Shown here one piece after another: positions 1 through 12,000 of a stretch of DNA of 41,638 bases; the stretch's first letter is position 1; the number at the start of each line of letters is the position of its first letter. The notes under the pieces are model-generated. The model was not told where the DNA came from and ran no database searches. It saw only the letters and a list, made by a program, of their open reading frames with translations. Position numbers and translations under genes: made by a program. The stretch spans positions 1 to 41,638 of the forward strand of contig JASGCS010000010.1 in the NCBI GenBank assembly GCA_030054035.1. The letters run 5' to 3'. The DNA comes from Candidatus Methylacidiphilales bacterium. GTDB lineage: Bacteria > Pseudomonadota > Gammaproteobacteria > JASGCS01.

Positions 1-3000
1 CAAATCAACCAGCAGGATTTATAGAATTTTCAGGTAAAACCATAAATCTACAAGCCCAGCCCTTCACCCTCAACTCCCAAGATACCCTACTCCTAGATCC
101 TGACTATATAATAATTAGAGAAGGAGCCCAACCACCTACCTGTCCTCCTGTTGCAAATCAATGCGGATTTGATTCTCCCGTATCAAATCAAACTATTACT
201 GCCACCACCGATACTGATCCTTTTAATGATGGGCTAGGAACAACATATATCTACGAAGATACTCTAGAGGCAGTTACAACAGGAACTATTTCACTTTCTG
301 CAGTTAAGGGTATTTTTACTTCAAGTCCGTCAACTAACTTTGAAATTACCCTTGCCAGTGGTGTAAACATATCTTTAACTACTACCTGTACTAGTAGTTC
401 CTGCACTGATTCTTTATCTGATTTTATACAATTAAATTCGGGAGGTTTTACAACACAAGGTAATGGAACTATCACCATTAATTCAGGTAGTAGACTAGAA
501 ATTAATAACGATATAACATCAGAATCTGGAGATATCTCCATTACAGCTGCTACGAATATCACTACTTCTGGAACTCCAACCATTACAACAACCAGCGGTG
601 ATATTTCAATAACAGCAACAGGTGGCTCAATCGGCGCATCAGGTAATCCTGTTGAGGTTTCCAGAACATCAGGGTGGTCATCTTCAAACCTCATTCTCAG
701 TTCTTTTGAATCTGGAAACATCTACCTCAGATCAGCAAATACTGGTCTAACTGACGCTACCATAAATACATTCTCTAGTGGCACATTATCTTTAGAGCAA
801 ACCTCTGGATCATTTGCTATATCTAGCGCTCTAACTTTTTCCAATGCTACTCTTGAACTAATTTCATCAAATGACATTGCACTTGCTGCAAGTATCACCG
901 CTACATCTGTTACTCTCAATGCTGGTACTTCAATCACACGAAGTGCAGGAGCGATAACCTCAGGTACTTCAGGCACCATCTCTCTCACCGCCACTACAGG
1001 TGATATCGGCACCTCATCTAACCCAATCTCCATTACCCAAAACGCCACCACTGGTGATCTAACCGCGACTGCATCTTCAGGTGATATTTATATTAGTGGC
1101 ACTGCATCATTGTTGCTTGGCAATATTTCTACATTAGGTTCTACTTCAAGTGCAATTGATATTACTGCTGCAACTAATCTTGCTAGAACTAGTGCAACTA
1201 ATATTACTTCAGGAACTTCAGGAACAATATCTCTTACCGCAACTACAGGTTCTATCGGTACCTCAGCTAATCGAATTAACATTACCCAGCAATCAACCAC
1301 TGGTGATTTAACCGCAACTGCTTTATCGGGCAATATTTATCTTAATGGTTCTGCATCATTGCAACTTGGTAATATTTCTACATTAGGTTCTACTTCAAGA
1401 GCGATTGATATTACTGCTACAAATCTTTCTAGAACTAGTGCAACTAATATTACTTCAGGAATTTCAGGAACAATATCTCTTACCGCAACTGCAGGATCTA
1501 TAGGCACCTCTATTAGCCCTATTAACATTGTTCAAAACGCAACCACTGGTGATTTTTCTTCTACAGGTAGTAATGTATTTGTTAGTTCAACTAGCAGCAA
1601 TCTTCAAGTTGGTGCTGTGACCGGGACGACTGAAGTTTCATTGATTGCCACTGCGTTGATTGCGGCTGCCTCTCACACTGGAATTTCGGCTTCAACTTAC
1701 AGTCTTACTGCTACAAGTGGTAATATAGGCACGACAACTAATAGAATTGCAATACTAACAAATCCTACTGCTTTTACTGCAAGTGCACCAGCTGCTACTG
1801 CTGTGGCACATTATAAAGCGGGTGGTTCTGCTGCTAGAACTACGATTCTAAATGGCTCTACAGTTAGGAGCGGTGCCAACAGTGTCAGTGGTGTCATTGG
1901 TGCAGCAGGAAGCCCAAACATTCTTAGCGCTTCAATTGCGAGTATTGAAGTGAGTACAGGCACTAGAACATGTACTGCTAACTGTACATTTACAATCAAT
2001 GCTGCGGGTGAGATTTCTAATACTGAAGGTTATACCATTAATGCTAAAACAATTAGTATTTCTTCCACTGCAAATATTGGCACAATGCTCCATCCTATAA
2101 TTGTATCTACTTGTGAAACTGCAGCAAATGCAGCAAATATTACATGTACTGATAATAGTACATTTACGAGTATTTCTATCACTGCAGCTAATGGTGGTGA
2201 TATTTATATAAAAAGAGCAAATGATGAAGTATTAGGAATATTTAGTGCGGGCACGGTTTCTTTTGTGGGGACAGGTGTGGGGCCAGGATTATCTATTTAC
2301 CTGATCCAAGATAATGCAGTTGCTACTATTACACAATCTATTTCGGCATCTTTAAGCGCCGCTAGGGCCAGCATCACCAACTTTTATTTGAGCGCCCCTT
2401 CGATTGTCTATAATGCCGATTTGATTTTTACTACCAAGATAACATTAAAAGCAACTGACGGTTCAATAACTACTAATGGCACAGCGTTTTTATCAGCACC
2501 TTCAATTGAGTTAATCACAACAAGGTCAGCTTCTTCTACTAACGCAGACATAGGTAGTGCATCGTCTCCGATCAGAATTTCATCAGCTTCAGCTTTTACT
2601 GATCCGCAAACTGCCTTTACTGGATTTGTAGCTAATACCAATGGCAGTGGCTCAATTTATTTAAGCAGAAATACTCTGGCAGCCGATTTAATCGGGTCAG
2701 TGTTTCCACCACCAAATCCAAATCCAATTGTTCCACCAGCAAATCCAAATCCAATTGAGGCAGATGGATTTTTATCACTGTATCAAAATAGTTCGGTATT
2801 TACCTATAATAAACCAGGTTCAGCGATTGAAGAAAGATTGATTATTATTGCACCAGGAGGTATTAATTTAACTTCAACTGGAAACATTGGAAGAGCAGCG
2901 TTTCCTATTAGACTTTCGGTTGGCACTAGTTACGCGACAAGTCTTTGTAATTTTACTGGAGGTAGCTGTCCATTAATCACATTAAGCTCCGCAGGTTCTG

Positions 3001-6000
3001 TGTTTATTGAAACCAATGGCAACGCTACTAATTTATTAACTCACACTATTCAAACATCAGTTTCTGGATCTATGCTAAGTATTTACCAAACTACTGGCGA
3101 TATGCAAATTTTAGGCACGGTTACTTTAGGTAATTTTTCTAATTTTAATTCCTATGTGCTTGCTAGCAGGACGGGAGGTATAGTTGTATCCGGTTTGGCT
3201 TCTCAGATCAATTTAACTTCCTTAGTTACTCAACTTACTTTAGCTGGTAAGACCGGTATTGGTACTTCTGCATTGGGTTTGCCGATTAATACTGGAGCTA
3301 CTACTAATATAAACTTTGGTTTATCGGGCATAGAGCAAGATTCTAATATTAATGTTGAGTATCTCGGCACAAATACTTTTAATATTGGTACTATTGTGAA
3401 AACTGCTGTGATTTCAAGATATGCCTTCATAGTTAAAGGGAGTGCATTGGTGAGTTTTAATCTAGCGGCTTCCGTACCTTCCACCCTCGACTTTATTGAT
3501 TGGTATCTTGATCTGACCAATGGCAGCACTTCAAGAGTGGATACTGTCTCTTCGCTAGGTGGTAATAGCATAACATTCTCATTCTTTGGCAGTAATTACA
3601 TCACTAGAATTGGCCCAAATACATTCACCACTAAACTTGGATCTGGCAAACTATTACAGCTAATAGATAACAACAGTATTATCTCTGGAAGTTCTATTTT
3701 TGACTTAACCGCGTTCAGCCCAACATCTCCAATTAAAGTTTGCGATGCTGGCTCGGTGTGTAGATTGGGAACTGCAACTGTTGCTGAAAGCAATAGCATT
3801 AGACTTGCATATAATTTTCCAAATGCAGGTGGTAATTTGAATTATTCAAACATTTCACTTGATATTAATAGCTCAGGCTCACCAGGTGATACATTAATTA
3901 TTGACGCTTTAAATTCACATATTATTCCAAGTAGTAGTTCAACAACTATATCAGCTGGAAAAATTTACCTCAATGCTCGGTTAATTGGAACTGAAGCATT
4001 CCCTGTGTTATTTGCAAGTACTTCAATTTTACCTAGTGCTGGCCAGATCGCAAATGCTTATTTTAAATCTCAAGGTGCTATCTACATAGGAGCTAATAGT
4101 CTTAGCGGGTTGTTCTGTGCTAGATGTGTTGATATATATTTTAATACTGCAAATTATAACACTGCAATACTGAGCATCACGCAAGTATCTGGAGCTATTA
4201 GTAATACTGGTGGTTTTAGTGTAGGTTTTGAAAACAAAGATTATTCGTTTGATGCAATCGCAACTACCATTAATTGTGGTGCCTGTAACAGCGGCAATCA
4301 ATTCATGTTCACTTCTACAAACATTGGTGCGTTAGTTATTATTGAAGCTAAAAATGGCTCAATCACACAGTCTTCAACTGCAACTGATGCGTTTACTTAT
4401 AACAGTAGACTGCGTTTGAAATCTTCAGGAAATATTGGTACCAGTACCTCTTCAGTAAATATCAGTCCAAATATTGTGGCTGGTTCTGTGCCTCCGATAA
4501 GTTTGGAAGCTGGAACGAGTAGCTGTACCGCATCCTGTGGTGAAATTTATATTACAAATACAAATAGCTTTGCGCTTGATTATGCCAGAGTAATCTCGAG
4601 CACTGCTAAGGTTTCTGCTAATCTAATAAAACTAGTTTCTACTTCAGCAAATGGAATAGTGCTGTATGGAAATTCTTCTTCAACTGTTTTAATACCTGTA
4701 AATAATGGTTTATCTTATGAAAGTGATGGCCTGTATCATGTCGCAGAGTGGACCATAACTGCACCAAAGGTATACGCAACCTCAATCAGTTCTGGGTATA
4801 TTAGCGCTTCTAAAATCACATTAAATTCTGGGTTAATTGGTTTAGTAAATGCTCCCTCGACCTCACCATCTGGCGATTTTACAGTGTCAGCAGACTTCCC
4901 CCTCACTTCCGCATTAAAGATATCGATCATCCCTACTACTATCACTAATGCCTTACCAGAAACTTCATATTGTGCTAGTTGCTTGGTAATTAATTCTGGA
5001 GCAGGAACGGTAACTAATGGGTATGTAAATATCTTTTTTGATGCAAGCAGAGAAAATTATAGAGTTGAGTGCGGTAGTGGTACTGTGCTTTGCCCAAGAG
5101 AAGTTGTCTTTTTTGACCGAGTCACTGCTAATCGAACATTTGTAAACTATTCTTTAATCAATGCTCTTACTTCTAAAAAACTTGATGTATCTAGTTTTTC
5201 ACCTACCACTGATAATTTTATAAAGTTAGTCAGCGCTTCTGGAACTTTTTATATACCTAATGTAATTACCTTATCTGGCGGAGCAACTACTACTGGCATT
5301 TCAATAACTGCTTTTGGAAACGGAAATAATGAAGGTGTATTTTGTCTAACTGCCGCTACCTGTAGTATCACTGCGCATAGAGTATTTGTCCGTTCTAATA
5401 GTGATATCGGTACGCAGACTGATCCTCTTACCGTCAATGCCACAAGAACAAGTTTTATTGCACGCGGAGGAGTTTATTTGCAAGGCAATGATTTATTTGC
5501 TCTCTACTCACTTCATAGTGGAGTTATCCCTGCTTCTGTTCAATTTATATCTGGTGCAATTGATAGTAGTAATTTTACTTACAGCTTAGATAACGATGTG
5601 TTAGGGATTGGTGCGTTACACACTCTATATTTAAAAGCAACCCCATCAACTGGCCTTGTAACATTTACCACAACTAAAACCTTACAAATCGATCAGGATC
5701 CTAATATTGGTACAGGTAGTAATGTTGCGTTGACCATTGAAGTTGTCGGTGACATTGTTCAAAATACTGGAACTGGCGCGACGAAATCTATTTTTAGTGC
5801 AGTATCTAATGTTAAAAGTTTGGCGATTAGAACTTCAGGAAGTACGGGAACAGGACATATTGGCAAACCAACAGGATCTGGTGCCGGTGAGAACCCAATT
5901 TATTTTTCCATAGACAGTGGTGGTAGCTTGGTGATAGAAACTAGGTCTAATGGTAATGCGTATGTGAATAGTTTGACTTCTTCTGTTTTTAAACGGATTA

Positions 6001-9000
6001 AAGCGACTATTCTTGAATACAGTGCTAGAGATGCAGCTAATTTTCTTTTACAAATAAGAGCTGATGCTACCTATGATAGTACTAATAATCTGAACGCAAT
6101 TGAAGCCGATGAAATTACCTTAAATGCTAATACTATAGGCACTGCAGATCGACCAGTTACATTAATCGCTACTAGTGTTGGTGGAACTATTAAACTCGGA
6201 ATAAATCCAAATTCCAGCGCTCCTGGAAATAGTATTTATATTGACAGCAAAAATTCGTTATCGATAACCACGATCTACGCAAGATTAGTAGTAAATGTTT
6301 TACCAATTTCAACTTCTTTAGATTTTTTACAAGATTCAGCGGCTACTTCACTAGGTATATTCACTACTGATTTAATACTAAATCGAAATAATTCCAAATG
6401 GCGTTCAGTGGGAACTTCTGCGAATCCTTTAAAGCTATCAGAGATAATCAGTGATACCAGCGTCTCTGTGGAGTTGTTTGCACAACCAGTTTGTAATCCA
6501 CCTATCAATACTTGTGCTAGCTACCTTGGTGGTGATGTTTTTTTAATCTTCGCTTCAGACGCTACAATTAAAACAATAACATCTTTAACGCTATCACTTC
6601 GTTCAAGTAACAGTACAGATACTATTTCAATTCTCAGTATTGTAAATCTTGAGTCATCTGCTGCTGTTAGATCTAGATATTTAAAATTAGATGGCCTTAA
6701 TGATTTTAATCTTGGAAGTTCAGCATTACCGTTTACCTTAGATGTTCCAGGATCTGATTTTCTTATCCCTGCCTCCTACTCAAATCCTGTATGTACTGTC
6801 ACTATTGGGTTATGTATTCAACCTGAAAAAATCAAAGATATATTTTCAACTATTTCTACCAACCTTCAGTTATCAAATGTTAGTAATTACACCATTAGAC
6901 AATTTAATGTCACCGTATCTCCGATTGGGCTTTCTCGAGATTCGCCTGATCCAGCTTTTAATTTTAATGGCAAATATTTAGTAGTCACTAGTAATTTTTA
7001 TGCGGCTATTAATTCTACAAAACCTATATCTTCAGATGGAAGCGTTTCAATTGTTGCAAATGTTATTGGGTTATTTTCCTTAAGTACTATTGGTTCAAGT
7101 GCAAATCCTATTAGCATCGCACCGTATGTTGCTGTGGCTACAACAAATACCTCCCCTGTTACCATCGATTTGAGTGTGCGAAGTGCTAGAAATACCTATA
7201 TTAAAATTTCTTCTAGAAATACTTATAACGAAAACGCTGCAGTAAATTCAACCTTACCAAGCGCTGTCCATCTCCGCTTAATTGATACAGTAGCGCAAGC
7301 GAGTGTTGATTTTAATGAAACTATTTTCCAATTACTTAATATAAATACCGTAGGTAGCAACGGCGAGTTGCAAATCGCAACACCAATAGTATTTAGCTCA
7401 ACGCTGCAATTTATTTCAGATAGCAACATTGTTTCTGTTCGTGATCCGGTAACTTCAAGTTATGGTGTTATTTTTAATTCAACAGATAGTGCCTATGTTT
7501 CAATAGTTTCTAATTTTGGTAGCATTGGTAGATCAGTCAATGATCGATTATGTTTTGGTGATAATTCAAATTATCAACTGCTCATTTCTAATGAGGGATG
7601 CTCATTTAACCCTAATGGCTTGCTTGAGCATAATCTACAACTTGAATTATCAGCTATACAAGGAAGTATATTTATTAATGGTATAGGCCTTCGTGTCATT
7701 CTGCCTTCAACTAAAAAATGGGAAGCAAAATTTGAATTAGATGTTGTTATTACTAGTGTTCTTCCGCTTGTTCAATTACAATCTGGTTCCACGATCATTG
7801 CCAACTCGGTCACTCTTCAAACCCAGACTATTGTTTCTGTTATAAATAGTCCAGCTTGTCTGACTTTCGGTAGCTGCATCGGTGGTATCAGTGGAAGTGC
7901 TTCTGCTAAAATTCAAGCAAATAATATAAATCTTTTTGCTACCGGAGGTTCAAGTCAATTCACCACTTTTAATGGAAAATCAACTTTATTACCAATTCTA
8001 GAATTTAGTATTGGTTCAAGTCCACTTCCAATTATTCTAGTAAATTATTTAGATGACCAAGCCCCGATTTCCTTATCGTTAGTAGGTTATTCCGTTTATG
8101 TAACTTCTTCTAAACCGTTATTATTACAATCTATAATTCGCAACAATAATCAGAGTATCTGGTCTGCAGTTACCAATTATTTGAGCGCGTACAATGTTTC
8201 TATCAATTCCATTCTAGCTTCTGTTACAGGTACTGGCATCTTCCAATCATCACTTGGCTCGCAATCTAATACCATAGTAGCCAATACAGTTATGTTACAA
8301 AGTGTCTCTTTGACCGGCACGACGATAAGTAATTATTACAATATAGGTAACTATCAATTGATTTCAGGATCACTAGTGCCGCAACGATTTATTTCACTTC
8401 GTCCTTCCATCAATTTTATAGATTTTGCCACTGTCGTATCAAGCAATTCAAATATTTCATTTTCTGCTAAAGGTAATAACATTGCCCTTGAGTCATATAG
8501 TAATCTGGTGTTGATTGTTGGTGAAAAATCCATATACGCAGAGCAAAGATTTGATTTACGCTTGTTTGATGGGACTAATGAAAGCTCTCTCATTACCAAT
8601 GAAAGCACACTTTTAGATGCAAGGTTGGTATCAATAGAGGCGCAGAATGGCTCAATTGGATCTATAAATAACCCTTTGTTTATTAGTAATCTAGATAAGT
8701 CATTGTTGTTAGCAGTAAAAGCTGGCAATGCTTATATAACCAGCAATTCTACAGTGACTTTGTATCCATTACTTTCGGCCCCTGCTAGCGCTTTTATAAT
8801 TCGAAAAGAAACCTCGTTATTAAATTTAATAACGCTAATTGTTCCTGGTGAATTACAATTAACTCTAACTGACTCAATCAATACTTCTTATTCTGTCTTA
8901 AATCCTAATCGTATTGGTATTGCTGCTGGTTCAGTTTCAATTAATGTGAGTGGTAATCTAGGAAGTCTTGCTTTCCCGATTTCTATTTACGCTGTGGCGT

Positions 9001-12000
9001 CTCCTGGGTTACTTAATTTAGAACAGTGTTATTTAAATTGTGATACCGTTAAACTTTCTTTAGTTGGATTTCAAGGATTTATTAATACCTACGCTACCAA
9101 AACTGAATTGTTTAGCAATCAAATATCTTCTACACCGATTAGATTTAAGGATTGGTTTGTAATTCGTGGTTTAAATTATGATTCGCTTTTGTTACCAGCT
9201 ACTAGTAACGCTAGTGGTCTTACCGATATACAAGCCGGTAGATTAACTATACAATTTCCAAATGGCGATATTGGTGATTTTACTCAACTTATTTCAGGGC
9301 TTCCTAAAGCCTTACGAGTTGGCTTGCCCGATGGCACACAAAGACTCGGTTTAACTATTGAAAACCTTACCTTAGAGTTACCTGACGGATCTTCGTCACA
9401 CTCAGAAGGTCTTAGGGGTAGAAATATATCAATCACAAGTTCGTCTGAACTTTATTTAGAAAGTTCAGCAATTTATACATCTTCAAAACTTGTTCTGAAA
9501 ACTTATTCTGAAAGTGTACAAAGTGTTTCTGTAAAAAGAAATCCAAGCGCTCAAATTGGTTCAACTGTTACTATTTATTCCAATGCTATCGCGTTATCAA
9601 TTACCGGTAATTTTGGTGAACGCGAGTTTGTAAATGGCTATGAGGATACTTCTAGATTTATAGAATTGCGTAGTGCAACTAGTGATTCATTTTTACTTTC
9701 AGGACATGCCAATTCTTTGTTTGTAAATGCTTACTCAACAATTTATTTAACCCAAAATGAATCTATTATAGGTACTAGTATATCTGCGTTAGCGCAAACC
9801 ATTGTCAGTTCAGTACTCTCTTATTCTGGTGTGGTTAGATTAAACTTTTTAGAAAATGCCAGTATGTTTAATTACCAAAGTAATACTATATACTCAATGA
9901 AACTTGCACAATTAATAATTACTGGAACTGAGTCAATTGGAAGCGCTGAATCACCAATTGCTTTTTCAATTCCAGGTACCGATACTTTGATTAAACTAAA
10001 AGTTTCAATTCTGTCTGGGTCAATAGCCATTCAATCTGGTTCCCCAGTTGAGATTTTCCCCTTTTCTTTAACCCAAGTACATCCATCGCTTTCATCATCT
10101 AATTTTGGATTAGCGATTGCCAAAACTGAGAGCGGCAATCGAAACGGTTTGATTTATCTAGAAACGAAAGGTAATGGTAGTAATGTCGACGGATTTGGAG
10201 ATATTATTGCTGGAGAATTTAAAAACCAAAACACAGGGGTTGCTGGCACAATAATTATAAAAACTGAGGGTGCGATTTTATTACAAGGTCTATTAATTGC
10301 AAACGCAATAGAATTATTTAGTGCAAGAGCGATTGCAAATATAAATATTTCAGAGACTTTAAGTAATTTAGATATATATGCTTCAAACTATATTCCACGA
10401 GATATTGGTAGTTCAACCTTACCTATTTCATTATTAGCTTCTTATAATAGCTCTGCACCAATATCGTTAAGAGCGGCAGGTGCAAATATTTATTTATATT
10501 CAAATTCTCCTGTCTTTTTGCCTGTTGCTCGCACTAATGAATTAGCAACATTGAGAATTCTCCCTACCGCTTATAACGGTGGTAATAGCACTCTAAATAA
10601 AGCATATATCCATGGTATCATTCAGTTTCGCTCTAGCCTTATTGGTAATTCTGTTTCAATTTCTGGACCTGGTTCAGTATTAGCAGGCTATTTACCTCTT
10701 GTTACCACGAGTGATGGTTTTACTATTCCTGTGTATGATCCAACGACAAGTACTCATATTGCGTTACATTGGGCAACTCCCAATAGTAATTATGACGCAC
10801 AAACAGGGCTGATTAGGGTTTTTGGAATTAACACCTATATTCCAAGTGCAGGTACTATTTCATTTTCAATAAATGGATCGATATTAATTTCTGGCACATT
10901 AACAGCAAGCAATATTTCATTACATTCTATCTCTGGTACGGTTGGCCAATCAAATACTATTACTATTGCTGGAAATCAATTAGCAGTTAGTAATATTATT
11001 GCTAATTATGAAGCTAACCCACTGTTAGTGACTAATGCTAATCCTTTTAGTTTTATTAACAATGCAGTAAAAGTAGTAAGACCTGGTGTGTCAAGCAGTA
11101 CATTAACTCAAGCCTTATATGTACATGGTTCATCGGTGTATTTACAAAGTATCAATAGCTCTTTATTAATAAATTCTGTTGAATTAGATGAGCAAGGTGT
11201 TTTAGAAATTACTGCAGGTTCCGCAGCAACACTTGCTAGTGGTTTTAATTACTATGTGAGTGGTACTGGTAACTATCTCGCACATGTTATTTCAATTTTA
11301 TCAAGTGGTTCAATTGGAAATGTAAGCAGAACCGATAATAATTTTTCATTAACCGCAAAATCTGTTACTAAAATTAATAGCGATGGTTTGAGTCAGGTTA
11401 TACATGGTTCAATATTACTTCATTCATTATTTGGAAATATAGGCTTTTCTTCTAACCCACTTTCTTTATCTTCTACTTCAGGAAGTTTCAATCTATCTGC
11501 ATGGTCGAGAAATTATAGTAGACTTTCAAGTGGTGGTTCTGTTTATATTAATGCCAATAAATCAATTGCTTTAATTATTCCAAAGAGCGTTTTAATTGCT
11601 GATCAGAGTGTGGAATATAATTTTTATTTAACGGATCCAGTTACTGGTGTGGTAACTTCAGTCCCTTCATTGTATGCAGATTTTGCCATTAATGTAACTA
11701 CCTTATTTGGTTATGATATTATTGGTTATTTTGATTCAACCGCATCAATTAGACCTTGGCAGTCAGCCTTTGCTCAAAATACAATACAGATTAGCGCTGG
11801 GGGTAATCTCTTTTCCACCGGTGAGTTTGTCTCTTCTAATATTGCGTTATACAGTAATTTATCAATAGGAAAAGAAAGTGTTTTGGCTGGAAGGTTAGTG
11901 ATAGATCAAAACGGTTTACCTAATACCACATTGCCATTCAGTTCGGCAGTTAAAGTATCTCCCATATACTTGTTTGGCACAAGCGAAAAATTATTTTTCC

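Noticed and set aside
1110-1112. TTG at 1110 as the adhesin start codon
   Set aside because: The same frame is open upstream to base 3 and encodes the same repeat family, so this is an internal leucine codon.
251-1528. Several open frames on the minus strand under the adhesin 5' part
   Set aside because: They mirror the repetitive Ser/Thr/Ile/Gly coding sequence, have odd Val/Ile/Pro-rich compositions with no recognisable domain, and lie opposite a clearly coding frame.
870-1613. CRISPR-like or non-coding satellite array
   Set aside because: Units are ~249 bases, in frame, without unique spacers, and encode a conserved protein repeat.
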